From NCBI GenBank assembly GCA_963678705.1, contig OY783204.1, forward strand, positions 11,666,759-11,730,758: a stretch of 64,000 nt of DNA. Reading direction: 5' to 3'. The DNA is from Panorpa germanica (Eukaryota > Arthropoda > Insecta > Mecoptera > Panorpidae). A model generated the notes under the pieces. The model saw nothing but the letters and a program-made list of their open reading frames with translations. It had not been told where the DNA came from and did no database searches. Below are positions 46,100 through 58,879 of this stretch, one piece after another; position 1 is the first letter of the stretch; each line of letters starts with the position of its first letter. Made by a program: the position numbers and the translations under genes.

Positions 46100-48161
46100 A
46101 TGCCTATATTTAAAATATATTTAACAAAGCAAACTAAAAAGGTTGCCGTGATAGCTTCCACAGTAGCGGAAGTTATACAAGCAGCTATAGTAAAACTTAA
46201 TCTTCCGGCAGAAGAACACTTTCAGGTATTATTTATACTTACATTGAAATTAGAATTAAAATGTGTATGTGTTTATACAATTGACCATTATTGAGATATG
46301 TTTTAATATATTATAGATATTTTTAGAAGATAACACAATTGAAGATGACGATGACCTTCTTATTGCTCTTGCAAACGCAGATCAAGATTACCTAGTTTTA
46401 GTAATTGAACAGCAAGGTGACGAATGTCCTGAAAAATATAATTTAAATGAAACTGCTAGTGGGTCTGGTGCGTAGAAATATTATGTTTAAATAATTATGT
46501 AAATTTAGAAAATCAATGTATTTGCGAATAAACCTATGCTTTTGTTTGTTTCAGATAATTTACCAAGTTTAGACTCTTCTTTAACATCAGAAAAAGAACA
46601 GCAAAGTAATGCCAATGTATGGCAACTCTTTTCTTATAAATTAAAAGAGAGCTGTGAAAAAGAACAAAAAGCTAGTCCGGAAGAGAGACGCCTAATTATA
46701 AGTAATATGGCCGACTATGTGATTAATGAATTACGTGATGTAAGTCGGCTGTCTGCTAGGAGAATATCACAGGAATTATATAATAAATTTCCAAAAACAT
46801 TCGGTGATACCGTAGTCGGTCAAACATATGGATCAGGATATGAATCCCTTGCAATGCAAATATACAATGCCGTCAATTATAGAAAAGACAAAAGATTTAA
46901 AAGGCAGAGTGAAAGTGTTGCTCATAACAGCGACAATGGCCCAACAACACATTTAAATTCTGGCCCTAAGCATGATGAGTATGGGTGCCTAGCATATGAG
47001 CCATTACTTTCAGGTGATGAAACTCCTTTATTACAAGAGGAGAAGAGAAGGAGGTTGTTGGAACTGTATGAATCTGATAAAGCTAATGACAACGAAGTAG
47101 ATAAGTTAATGTGCGAAACATATCCCTCGTAACGTAAAGCTATTAATATCTGTAGTCCAATATCAGTAAATATATTTATACGGTGGCCATATCTCAGAAA
47201 ATATAAAATGCTAATTAGCCACGCATCGATACTTTTAGACAAAGACGTAAGTATTGTTTGGAGCACGTCTTTGGAAAAGTGGCAAGATCCTATAAAAAAA
47301 TATTTAAAAGCCGTTGAATGTTGGAAGCAAATAGATGCTATACGAAAAGATAATGCAAAAAACCAAACATTACAATTATTATATGTGCAGACCATGCTAT
47401 CTAATGCAGAACTTGAAGCACTTATTATGAAATCTGAAATTCCAAACATTGGAGTTATTTTTCCAATTTTAATTGATTGGATGGATAAAGACGCAAATTT
47501 TATCTATTTGTTAGTAGAGGTAAGTTTGTATAGCTTTTAATTGCTTCTATTTTGCAATTAAATAAATTTTAAATGTAATTTTTTTTTAAAGGAGTTCTTA
47601 ACCATTGAGGAAGCATGTTGTAAAATAGCTACCAACTATCCTATTTTATTAGTAAAAGGTATATTACAAAATAAGCTATTTATGTCTATTTATTAAAATA
47701 TATTGTTGTAATTTTTAAAAATAACTACTATAATTTGAATTTGAATTTCTACTAAATCGTATATTTTTAATCTACAGGAAAAAGTTTGTATGATTCCAGC
47801 GCAGAATATATTGTAGTTTTAGAAAGAGAAATTTTACTATATGCATCAAACTTTTTAAATGGAGTACTACTAACCTTTTTGAGCTATTATATTTTTGGGT
47901 ATTGCTATGCTTCCGAGGTGAAAAGAACATTGGAATTAATTCAAAGGTTTGAACTATAAACATTTATAGTACTAATTGTTATTATTAACTTATTTTAGTA
48001 CTAATGGTAATATATGCTTCTGTTTTTCTAGGATGTTTCTTGAAATATATCCAACAACGGGAAGTAAAAATAAAGTCAAAAGAAGTAAAACTACATTTGA
48101 GCCCCGAGTGAAGAAGTTCATAGAAGAAGTTAACCGATTTAATGAAGTATTTAATCTGTAG
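46100..48161 (+). pseudogene. CIDE-N / SAMD3-like protein, six exons, one nonsense codon
   Basis: Exons inferred from GT/AG borders that keep frame: 46100-46225, 46317-46467, 46555-47519, 47592-47658, 47778-47946 and 48032-48161. Start ATG 46100 (MPIFKIYLTKQTKK). Exons 1-2 encode a ubiquitin-fold domain of CIDE-N/PB1 type (FLEDNTIEDDDDLLIALAN). Exon 3 has VWQLFSYKLKESCEKE and RRLIISNMADYVINELRDVS, a Trp-rich centre and acidic repeats. The last exons end YYIFGYCYASEVKRTLELIQ, then FLEIYPTTGSK. This is the layout of SAMD3-like proteins that are multi-copy in fish and arthropods; their function is unknown to me. TAA 47130-47132 interrupts exon 3 and the frame continues beyond it unchanged, so the copy is a pseudogene by a single codon. 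AATAAA signals follow at 48236. Confidence 0.8.
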
Positions 48162-48260
48162 ATTATAAAGAAAACTAGTTATTGTATTATTATTAAAATT
48201 ATTCACAATGTACTATTAATGTAAAATAAGTTTCAATAAATGAAATAAATGTGTAATTTC

Positions 48261-48755
48261 AAAAATATGGTTATTAAATTTCATACAAAATTAATACAAA
48301 TGTGTCTTAAATTTTAAAAATATGGTTATTAAATTTCATATAAAATTAATACAAATGTGTCTTAAATTTTAAAAATATGGTTATTAAATTTCATATAAAA
48401 TTAATACAAATGTATCTTAAATTTTAAAAATATGGTTATTAAATTTCATACAAAATTAATACAAATGTGTCTTAAATTTTAAAAATATGGTTATTAAATT
48501 TCATATAAAATTAATAGAAATGTGTCTTAAATTTTAAAAATATGGTTATTAAATTTCATATAAAATTAATACAAATGTATCTTAAATTTTAAAAATATGG
48601 TTATTAAATTTCATACAAAATTAATACAAATGTGTCTTAAATTTTAAAAATATGGTTATTAAGTTTCATATAAAATTAATACAAATGTGTCTTAAATTTT
48701 AAAAATATGGTTATTAAATTTCAAACAAAATTAATGCCCAAATGTGTCTTAAATG
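48261..48755. repeat. Minisatellite, 55-bp unit, nine copies
   Basis: Unit AAAAATATGGTTATTAAATT plus 35 further bases, starting at 48261, 48316, 48371, 48426, 48481, 48536, 48591, 48646 and 48701 with exact 55-bp spacing. Variants (CATACAA/CATATAA, GTGTC/GTATC) alternate, suggesting multi-unit duplications. It lies right after the polyadenylation signals of the upstream gene. Confidence 0.95.
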
Positions 48756-48881
48756 GGTTTAATACATTGGTATAGTAAACGAAATTAAGGCACGGTATAT
48801 TAATTTTTTTTAATACCTGGTTCTCAAATTTGCTTTAGAACTTTTGTCTTAAAAATGGATCGAAAATTTTTAAGAGTGATG
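48756..48881. other. Right edge of the two-gene insertion
   Basis: No frame. The last bases (TCGAAAATTTTTAAGAGTGA) are loosely similar to the hAT-like right end TACGAAAAATTTGTTAGAGA, too weak to assign as a terminus. Confidence 0.3.
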
Positions 48882-49384
48882 TTTATAAAAAGTCTTCCTT
48901 ATATAGCTCTACAGATTTCTTGAATTTCTTAACCAGTTGATGTTTTAGTTCTAACACAAACATAATTATTATTACTTTCTCTGTCTATCGCACTTATTAA
49001 TGTCTTATCTCAACAACAACAAAGTTACAGTTTTGAGGTTATGTTCATAAGACCGTGTGTACGCGTCATATGTATATAGTTATATTTTTCAACACTAGTT
49101 TCGAACAGTCAAACTTTTGTAAAAACACTGATTTTAGAGTAAATTAACACAAATTTAAAACAAACTTAAATACTTTTCTTTAGAAAAAGTATACATATAA
49201 TATATTTAATTTTTTTAAGTAATTAATTTCTTACTTTTAATCACATTTTTCACCTAAAGATGCAGATGCCGATCAGTACACACACAGTAGATAGGGACCA
49301 CTTGTGTTGCATAGCAAAATTAACGTCTTTGTAAACCAATACGTAGTTTTTCCTTTTTCTGTTAAGTCCCATCTGTCTTGCCAG

Positions 49385-49810
49385 AGGCAAGCATAATCAT
49401 CTTTGTTTTACTTGAAGATAATGCCATTTTGTGTAGCTTCAAGAAACAACACATTTTATCTATAGCAGCTCAAGAACGTTTTTTGTTGTTTTCTACAATT
49501 TGCACCTAATAGGATCACTTTATCATTGGCAAAAAATACGTTAACACAACCTTTTAAGTGAGAAACACAGTCCTCGACGAATACCATGTTCCAAAGCTCA
49601 GGGCCCATTACGGATCGCTGAGGACAACCATTAGATAGTTCCTTTTCATGAAACTGTAATCGGTTTGTAAAGTTAATGTTTGACAATGAATATAGTTCTC
49701 CATAGCGCAGTAGACGTTCCTAGAGGTTTTTGCCGGCCTAATTCTTTGAAAGGCACTTGGCCACCATACATTATCAAGAGCACCCTAAATTTCTATAAAT
49801 TACATATAGT
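49385..49810 (-). pseudogene. RT fragment, subtype D (array C)
   Basis: Minus-strand SNGCPQRSVMGPELWNM and VFFANDKVILLGA. The loss of a base near ATAGTTCCTTTTCATG distinguishes this subtype, shared with 52930-53360 and, in part, 57650-58085. Confidence 0.65.
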
Positions 49811-51739
49811 CTTATGGTATGCGACAAGTTATGTTTTTTTTGCGTTATCCTGGTATAGTGTGAATGTTTATGAACGATCAGTCACAATTTCCAAGAAAAC
49901 TGCATATATTGTTCACTAATAACAGTTAATACATTCACTTTAATATTAGAAATCTCACTTTTGTATAAACTAATCGTTATGTTTTAATATTATATATAGT
50001 AAATGTTACTCGACTTACTTTATAGTGGGCAGCAACCTTTTGTCTTCCGTATATTTGTAGTGTTTATATAAGATCTTCCTTATATAGCTCTACAGATTTC
50101 TTGAATTTCTAAACCAGTTGATGTTTTAGTACTAACAATAATCTAATTATTATCACTTTCTTTGTCTATCGCACTTATTAATGTCTTATCTCAACAACGA
50201 CAAAGTAACAGTTATAAGGTTGTGTTCATAAGACCGTGTGTACGCGTCATATATATATAGTTATATTTATCAACACTGATTTCGAACAGTCAAACTTTTG
50301 TAAAAACACAGATTTTAGAGTAAATTAATACAAAATTAAAACAAACTTAAATACATTTCTTGAGAAAAAGTATTTATAAAATATATTTAATTTTTTTCCG
50401 TAATTAATTTCTTACTTTTAATCACTTTTTTCACCTTAAGTTGCAGAAGCTGATCAGTACACACACAGTAGATAGGGACCACTTGTGTTGCATAGCAAAA
50501 TTAACGTTTTTGTAAAGCAATACGTAGTTTTTCCTTTTTCTGTTAAGTCCCATCTGTCTTGCCAGGGGCAAGCATTATTATCTTTGTTTTACTTGAAGAT
50601 ATGGCCATTTTGTGTAGCTTTAAGAAACTACACATTTTATCTTTAGCAGCTCAATAACAACTTTCTAATTGTTCTCTACAATTTGCTCCGAATAGGATCA
50701 CTTTATCATTGGCAAAAAATACGTTTACACAACCTTTTAAGTTAGAAACACAGTCCTCGTCAAATACTATGTTCCAAAGCTTAGGGCCCATTACGGATGG
50801 CTAAGGACAACCATTAGATAGTTGCCTTTTCATGGAACGGTAATCGGTTTGTAAAGTTAATGTTTGACAATGAATATAGTTCTCCATACCGCACTAGACG
50901 TTCCTAGAGGTTTTTGGCGGCCTAATTCTTTGAAGAGCATTTGGCCACCAGATATTATCAAGATCACCCAAAATTTTTATAAATTCCATATAGTCTTATG
51001 GTATGCGACAAGTTATGTTTTTTTTGCGTTATCTTGGTATAGTGTGAATGTTCATAAACGATCAGTCACAATTTTTAAGAAAACCGCATATATTTTTCAC
51101 TTATAACAATTAATACACTCACTTTAATATTAGGAAACTCGCTTTTGTATAAACTAATCGTTATGTTTAAATATTATATATAGTAAAAGTTAATCGACTT
51201 ACTTGATAGTGGGCAGCAACCTTTTGTCTTCCGTATATTTGTAGTGTTTATATAAGGTCTTCCTTATATAGCTCTACAGATTTCTTGAATTTCTTAATCA
51301 ATTGATGTTTTAGTACTAACACTAACCTAATTATTATCACTTTCTTTGTCTATCACACTTAATAATGTCTTATCTTAAAAACGACAAAGTTACAGTTTTG
51401 AGGTTATGTTCATAAGATCGTGTGTACGCGTCATATATATATATAGTTATATTTTTCAACACTCGTTTCGAACAGTCAAATTTTTGTAAAAACACTGATT
51501 TTAAAGTAAATTAACACAAAATTAAAACAAACTTAAATTTTTTTTTTTAGAAAAAGTATTCATATAATATATTTAATTTTTTTCCGTAATTAATTTCTCA
51601 CTTTTAATCACTTTTTTCACCTTAAGTTGCTGAAGCCGATCAGTACACACACAGTAGATAGGGACCACTTGTGTTGCATAGCAAAATTAACGTCTTTGTA
51701 AACCAATAAGTAGTTTTTCCTTTTTCTGTTAAGTCCCAT

Positions 51740-52175
51740 CTGTCTTGCCAGAGGCATGCATTATCATCTTTGTTTTACTTGAAGATAAAGCTATTTTGTA
51801 AAGCTTGAAGAAACAATATATTTTATTTATAGCAGTTCAAGAAGAGCTTTCTAGTTGTTCTCTACAAATTGCACCAAAAAGTATCACTTTATCATTGGCA
51901 AAAAATACGTTTACACAACCTTTTAAGTGAGAAACACAGTCCTCGTCAAATACCATGTTCCAAAGCTCAGGGCCCATTACGGATCGCTGAGTACAACCAT
52001 TACAAAGTTGCCTTTTCATAGAACGGTTATAGGTTTGTAAAGTTAATGATTGACCATGAATATAGTTCTTTATAGCGCAGTAGACGTTCCTAGAGGTTTT
52101 TGCCAGCCTAATTCTTTGAAGGACACTTGGCCACCAGACATTATCAAGGGCACCCTTATTTTCTATAAATTCCAT
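51740..52175 (-). pseudogene. RT fragment, subtype C, longest frame in array C
   Basis: 112 open codons (52175-51837): NKGALDNVWWPSVLQRIRLA, TSRNVYCAIKNYIHGQSLTL, NGCTQRSVMGPELWNM, VFFANDKVILFGAICREQ. The first Asp block is kept; the second box is Asn-Asp. The CPQ motif reads CTQ here and in the unit at 56561-56743. Confidence 0.75.
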
Positions 52176-55100
52176 ATAGTCTTATTGTATGCGACAAGTT
52201 ATGTTTTTTTTTGCGTTATCTTGGTATAGTGTGAATGTTTATGAACGATCAGTCACAATTTCCAAGAAAACCGCATATATTGTTCACTTATAACAATTAA
52301 TACACTCACTTTAATATTAGGCAACTCACTTTTGTATAAACTAATCGTTATGTTTAAATATTATATATAGTAAATGTTAATCGACTTACTTGATAGTGGG
52401 CAGCAACCTTTTGTCTTCCGTATATTTGTAGTGTTTATATAAAGTCTTCCTTATATATAGCTCTACAGATTTCTTGAATTTCTTAACCAGTTGATGTTTT
52501 AGTTCTAACACAAACCTAATTATTATTACTTTCTCTGTCTATCGCACTTATTAATGTCTTTTTTCAACAACAACAAAGTTACAGTTTTGAGGTTATGTTC
52601 ATAAGACCGTGTGTACGCGTCATATGTATATAGTTATATTTTTCAACACCAGTTTCGAACAGTCAAACTTTTGTAAAAACACTGATTTTAGAGTAAATTA
52701 ACACAAAATTAAAACAAACTTAAATACTTTTCTTTAGAAAAGTATACATATAATATATTTAATTTATTTAAGTAATTAATTTTTTACTTTTAATCACTTT
52801 TTTCACCTAAAGATGCAGATGCCGATCAGTACACACACAGTAGATAGGGACCACTTGTGTTGCATAGCAAAATTAACGTCTTTGTAAACCAATACGTAGT
52901 TTTTCCTTTTTTCTGTTAAGTCCCATCTGTCTTGCCAGAGGCAAGCATAATCATCTTTGTTTTACTTGAAGATAATGCCATTTTGTGTAGCTTCAAGAAA
53001 CAACACATTTTATCTATAGCAGCTCAAGAACGTTTTTTATTGTTTTCTACAATTTGCACCGAATAGGATCACTTGATCATTGGCAAAAAATACGTTAACA
53101 CAACCTTTTAAGTGAGAAACACAGTCCTCGACGAATACCATGTTCCAAAGCTCAGGGCCCATTACGGATCGCTGAGGACAACCATTAGATAGTTCCTTTT
53201 CGTGATACTGTAATCGGTTTGTAAAGTTAATGTTTGACAATGAATATAGTTCTCCATAGCGCATTAGACGTTCCTAGAGGTTTTTGCCGGCCTAATTCTT
53301 TGAAGGGCACTTGGCCACTATACATTATCAAGAGCACCCCAAATTTCTATAAATTACATATAGTCTTATGGTATGCGACAAGTTATGTTTGTTTTGCGTT
53401 ATCCTGATATAGTGTGAATGTTTATGAACGATCAGTCACAATTTCCAAGAAAACTGCATATATTGTTCACTAATAACAATTAATACATTCACTTTAATAT
53501 TAGGAAACTCACTTTTGTATAAACTAATCGTTATGTTTTAATATTATATATAGTAAATGTTACTCGACTTACTTGATAGTGGGCAGCAACCTTTTGTCTT
53601 CCGTATATTTGTAGTGTTTATATAAGATCTTCCTTATATAGCTCTACAGATTTCTTGAATTTCTTAACCAGTTGCAGTTTTAGTACTAACAATAATCTAA
53701 TTATTATCACTTTCTTTGTCTATCGCACTTATTAATGTCTTATCTCAACAACGACAAAGTAACAGTTATGAGGTTGTGTTCATTAGACCGTGTGTACGCG
53801 TCATATATATATAGTTATATTTATCAACACTGATTTCGAACAGTCAAACTTTTGTAAAAACACAGATTTTAGAGTAAATTAACACAAAATTAAAACAAAC
53901 TTAAATACATTTCTTGAGAAAAAGTATTTATAAAATATATTTAATTTTTTTCCTTAATTAGTTTCTTACTTTTAATCACTTTTTTCACCTTAAGTTGCAG
54001 AAGCTGATCAGTACACACACAGTAGATAGGGACCACTTGTGTTGCATAGCAAAACTACCGTCTTTGTAAACCAATACGTAGCTTTTCCTCTTTCTGTTAA
54101 GTCCCATCTGTCTTGCCAGGGGCAAGCATTATTATCTTTGTTTTACTTGAAGATAAGGCCATTTTGTGTAGCTTTAAGAAACTACACATTTTATCTATAG
54201 CAGCTCAAGAACGGCTTTGCTGTTGTTTTCTACAATTTGCACCGAATAGGATCACTTTATCATTAACAAAAAATACGTTTACACAACCTTTTAAGAGAAA
54301 CACAGTCCTCTACGAATACCATGTTCCAAAGCTCAGGGCCCATTACGGATCGCTGAGGACAACCATAAGATATTTGCCTTTACATGGAACAGTAATCGGT
54401 TTGTAAAGTTAATGTTTGACAATAAATATAGTTCTATATAGCGCAGTAGACTTTCCTAGAGGTTTTTGCAAGCCTAATTCTTTGAAGGGCACTTGGCCAC
54501 CAGACATTATCAAGGGCACCCTAAATTTCTATATATTCTATATAGTCTTATGGTATGCGACAAGTAATGTTTTTTTTTTGCGTTATCTTGGTATAGTGTG
54601 AATGTTCATAAACGATCAGTCATAATTTCAAAGAAAACCGCATATATTGTTCACTTATAACAGTTAATACACTCACTTTAATATTAGGAAACTCGCTTTT
54701 GTATAAACTAATCGTTATGTTTTAATACTATATATAGTATTTGTTAATCGACTTACTTGATAGTGCGCAGCAACCTTTTGTCTTCCGTATATTTGTAGTG
54801 TTTATATAAGGTTTTCCTTATATAGCTCTACAGATTTCTTGAACTTCTTAACCAGTTGATGTTTTAGTACTAACACTAACCTAATTGTTATCTCTTTTTT
54901 TGTCTATCGCACTTATTATTGTCTTATCTCAAAAACGACAAAGTTACAGTTTTGAGGTTATGTTCATAAGACCGTGTGTACGCGTCATATATATATAGTT
55001 ATATTTATCAACACTGGTTTCGAACAGTCAAACTTTTGTAAAAATACTGATTTTAGAGTAAATTAACACAAAAGTAAAACAAACTTAAATACCTTTCTTG

Positions 55101-55289
55101 AGAAAAAGTATTCATATAATATATTTAATTTTTCTCCGTAATTAATTTCTTACTTTTAAATACTTTTTTCACCTTAAGTTGCAGAAGCTGATCAGGACAC
55201 ACACAGTAGATAGGGACCACTTGTGTTGCATAGCAAAATTAACGTCTTTGTAAACCAATACGTAGTTTTTCCTTTTTCTGTTAAGTCCC

Positions 55290-55720
55290 ATCTGTCTTGC
55301 CAGAGGCAAGCATTATTATCTTTGTTTTACTTAAAGATAAAGCCATTTTGTGTAGCTTTAAAAAACTACACATTTTATCTATAGCAGCTCAAGAACGGCT
55401 TTGCAGTTGTTTTCTACAATTTGCACCGAATAGGATCACTATCATTGGCAAAAAATACGTTTACACAACCTTTTAGGTGAGAAACACAGTCCTCGACGAA
55501 TACCATGTTCCAAAGCTCAGGGCCCATTACAAATCGCTGAGGACATCCATTAGATAGTTGCCTTTTCATGGAACGGTAATCGGTTTGAAAAGTTAATGTT
55601 TGACAATGAATATAGTTCTCCATACCGCACTAGACGTTCCTAGAGGTTTTTGCCGGCCTAATTCTCTGAAGGGCATTTGGCCACCAGATATTATCAAGAT
55701 CACCCAAAATTTTTATAAAT
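55290..55720 (-). pseudogene. RT fragment, subtype E (array C)
   Basis: Same antisense segment with MKRQLSNGCPQRFVMGPELW. A missing base in the TCACTATCATT region breaks the frame just before the catalytic box. Partner unit at 50565-51000. Confidence 0.6.
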
Positions 55721-56469
55721 TCCATATAGTCTTATGGTATGCGACAAGTTATGTTTTTTTGCGTTATCTTGGTATAGTGTGAATGTTCATGAATAATCAG
55801 TCACAATTTTTAAGAAAACCGCATATATTGTTCACTTATAACAATTAATACACTCACTTTAATATTAGGACACTCGCTTTTGTATAAACTAATCGTTATG
55901 TTTTAATATTATATATAGTAAAAGTTAATCGACTTACTTGATAGTGGGCAGCAACATTTTGTCTTCTGTATATTTGTAGTGTTTATATAAGGTCTTCCTT
56001 ATATAGCTCTACAGATTTCTTGAATTTCTTAACCAATTAATGTTTTAGTACTAACAATAACTTAATTATTTTCACTTTCTTTGTCTATCACACTTATTAA
56101 TGTCTTATCTTAAAAACGACAAAGTTACACTTTTGAGGTTATGTTCATAAGATCGTGTGTACGCGTCTTATATATATATATTTAAATTTTTCAACACTCG
56201 TTTCGAACAGTCAAATTTTTGTAAAAACACTGATTTTAAAGTAAATTAACACAAAATTAAAACAAACTTAAATTTTTTTCTTTAGAAAAAGTATTCATAT
56301 AATATATTTAATTTTTTTCCGTAATTAATTTTTTACTTTTAATCACTTTTTTCACCCTAAGTTGCTGAAGCCGATCAGTACACACACAGTAGATAGGGAC
56401 CACTTGTGTTGCATAGCAAAATTAACGTCTTTGTAAACCAATATGTAGTCTGTTAAGTCCCATCTGTCT

Positions 56470-56900
56470 TGCCAGAGGCATGCATTATCATCTTTGTTTT
56501 ACTTGAAGATAAAGCCATTTTGTGAAGCTTGAAGAAACAATATATTTTATTTATAGCAGCTCAAGAAGAGCTTTCTAGTTGTTCTCTACAAATTGCACCA
56601 AAAAGTATCACTTTATCATTGGCAGAAAATACGTTTACACAACCTTTTAAGTGAGAAACACAGTCCTCGTCAAATACCATGTTCCAAAGCTCAGGGCCCA
56701 TTACGGATCGCTGAGTACAACCATTAGAAAGTTGCCTTTTCATAGAACGGTTATAGGTTTGTAAAGTTAATGATTGACCATGAATATAGTTCTTTATAGC
56801 GCAGTAGACGTTCCTAGAGGTTTTTGCCAGCCTAATTCTTTGAAGGGCACTTGGCCACCAGACATTATCAAGGGCACCCTAATTTTCTATAAATTCCATA
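56470..56900 (-). pseudogene. RT fragment, subtype C second copy (array C)
   Basis: Near-identical to 51740-52175, including the CTQ variant, with FSANDKVIL at the catalytic box. The two lie 4.73 kb apart as part of the higher-order pattern. Confidence 0.65.
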
Positions 56901-58879
56901 TAGTCTTATTGCATGCGACAAGTTATGTTTTTTTTTGCGTTATCTTGGTATAGTGTGAATGATTATGAACGATCAGTCACAATTTCCAAGAAAACCGCAT
57001 ATATTGTTCACTTATAACAATTAATACACTCACTTTAATATTAGGAAACTCACTTTTGTATAAACTAATCGTTATGTTTAAATATTATATATAGTAAATG
57101 TTAATCGACTTACTTGATAGTGGGCAGCAACCTTTTGTCTTCAGTATATTTGTAGTGTTTATATAAGGTCTTTCTTATATAGCTCTACAGATTTCTTGAA
57201 TTTCTTAACCAGATGATGTTTTAGTTCTAACACAAACCTAATTATTATCACTTTCTCTGTCTATCGCACTTATTAATGTCTTATCTCAACAACAACAAAG
57301 TTACAGTTTTGAGGTTATATTCATAAGACCGTGTGTACGCGTCATATGTATATAGTTATATTTTTCAACACTAGTTTCGAACAGTCAAACTTTTGTAAAA
57401 ACACTGATTTTAGAGTAAATTAACACAAAATTAAAACAAACTTAAATACTTTTCTTTAGAAAAAGTATTCATATAATATATTAAATTTTTTTAATTAATT
57501 AATTTCTCACTTTTAATCACCTTTTTCACCTAAAGATGCAGATGCCGATCAGTACACACACAGTAGATAGGGACCACTTGTGTTGCATAGCAAAATTAAC
57601 GTCTTTGTAAACCAATACGTAGTTTTTCCTTTTTCTGTTAAGTCCCATCTGTCTTGCCAGAGGCAATCATTATCATCTTTGTTTTACTTAAAGATAAAGC
57701 CATTTTGTGTAGCTTCAAGAAACAACACATTTTATCTATAGCAGCTCAAGAACGTTTTTTAGTTGTTTTCTACAATTTGCACCGAATAGGATCACTTTAT
57801 CATTGGCAAAAAATACGTTTACACAACCTTTTAAGTGAGAAACACAGTCCTCGACGAATACCATGTTCCAAAGCTCAGGGCCCATTACGGATCGCTTAGG
57901 ACAACCATTAGATAGTTTCCTTTTCATAAAACAGTAATCGGTTTGTAAAGTTAATGTTTGACAATGAATATAGTTCTCCATAGCGCATTAGACGATCCTA
58001 GAGGTTTTTGCCGGCCTAATTCTTTGAAGGGCACTTGACCACCAGACATTATCAAGGGCACCCTAAATTTCTATAAATTCCATATAGTCTTATGGATTGC
58101 GACAAAATATGTTTTTTTTTTCGTTATCTTGGTATAGTGTGAATGTTCATGAACGATCAGTCACAATTTCCAAGAAAACCGCATATATTGTTCACTTGTA
58201 ACAATTAATACACTCACTTTAATATTAGGAAACTTACTTTTGTATAAACTAATCGTTATGTTTTAATATTATATATAGTAAATGTTAATCGACTTACTTG
58301 ATAGTGGGCAGCAACCTTTGGTCTTCCATATATTTGTAGTGTTTATATAAGGTCTTCCTTATATAGCTCTACAGATTTGATGAATTTCCTAACCAGTTTA
58401 TGTTTTAGTACTAACACTAACCTAATTATTATCACTTTCTTGGTTTATCGCACTTATTAAAGTCTTATCTCAAAAACGACAAAGTTACTGTTTTGAGGTT
58501 ATGTTCATAAGACCGTGTGTACCCGTCATATATATATATATATAGTTATATTTTTCAACTCTAGTTTCGAACAGTCAAATTTTTGTAAAAGCACTGATTT
58601 TAAAGTAAATTAACACAAAATTAAAACAAACTTAAATTTTTTTCTTTTGAAAATATTTTCATATAATATATTTAATTTTTTTCTGTAATTATTTCTCACT
58701 TTTTATCACTTTTTTCACATTAAGTTGCAGAAGCCGATCAGTACACACACAGTAGATAGAGACCACTTGTGTTGCATAGCAAAATTAACGTCTTTGTAAA
58801 CCAATACGTGGTTTTTCCTTTTTCTGTTAAGTCCCATCTGTCTTACCAGAGGCAAGCATTATCATCTTGTTTGTTACCC

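Larger units (their letters stand above)
42831..48881 (+). mobile_element. Two-gene insertion: transposase-like plus CIDE-N/SAMD3-like genes
   Basis: A ~6-kb non-satellite block with two co-oriented, damaged genes and a minisatellite. Satellite resumes at about 48882 (GTTTATAAAAAGTCTTCC) about 460 bp further along the monomer than where it stopped at 42690, so the insertion was accompanied by a deletion. I find no convincing terminal inverted repeats or target duplication. Both encoded families are amplified in arthropod and fish genomes, which is why I treat the block as mobile. Confidence 0.55.
48882..58875. repeat. Satellite array C, about eight and a half ~1.18-kb monomers
   Basis: Anchors at 49274, 50455, 51641, 52826, 54009, 55193, 56376, 57550 and 58739; spacing 1174-1189 bp. 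Subtype order by diagnostic changes is D-E-C-D-B-E-C-D: units at 50.5 and 55.2 kb, 51.6 and 56.4 kb, and 52.8 and 57.6 kb form pairs about 4.73 kb apart, and 49.3 and 52.8 kb a pair 3.55 kb apart. The array stops at about 58875 in CATTATCATCTT, where BEL gag starts. Confidence 0.9.

Noticed and set aside
48261-48755. CRISPR-like array
   Set aside because: The whole 55-bp unit is repeated, there are no unique spacers, and the setting is a eukaryotic transposon.
42831-48881. Host genes in a euchromatic island
   Set aside because: Both genes belong to multi-copy families, are damaged and are enclosed by satellite on both sides. A host origin is possible but less likely.
34601-58875. Plus-strand 60-97-codon frames recurring in every satellite unit
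   Set aside because: They mirror the antisense RT fragment and recur only because the satellite recurs.
34601-58875. R1 elements in their usual 28S rDNA target
   Set aside because: No rRNA gene sequence flanks any unit, and each unit has only a fragment of RT.
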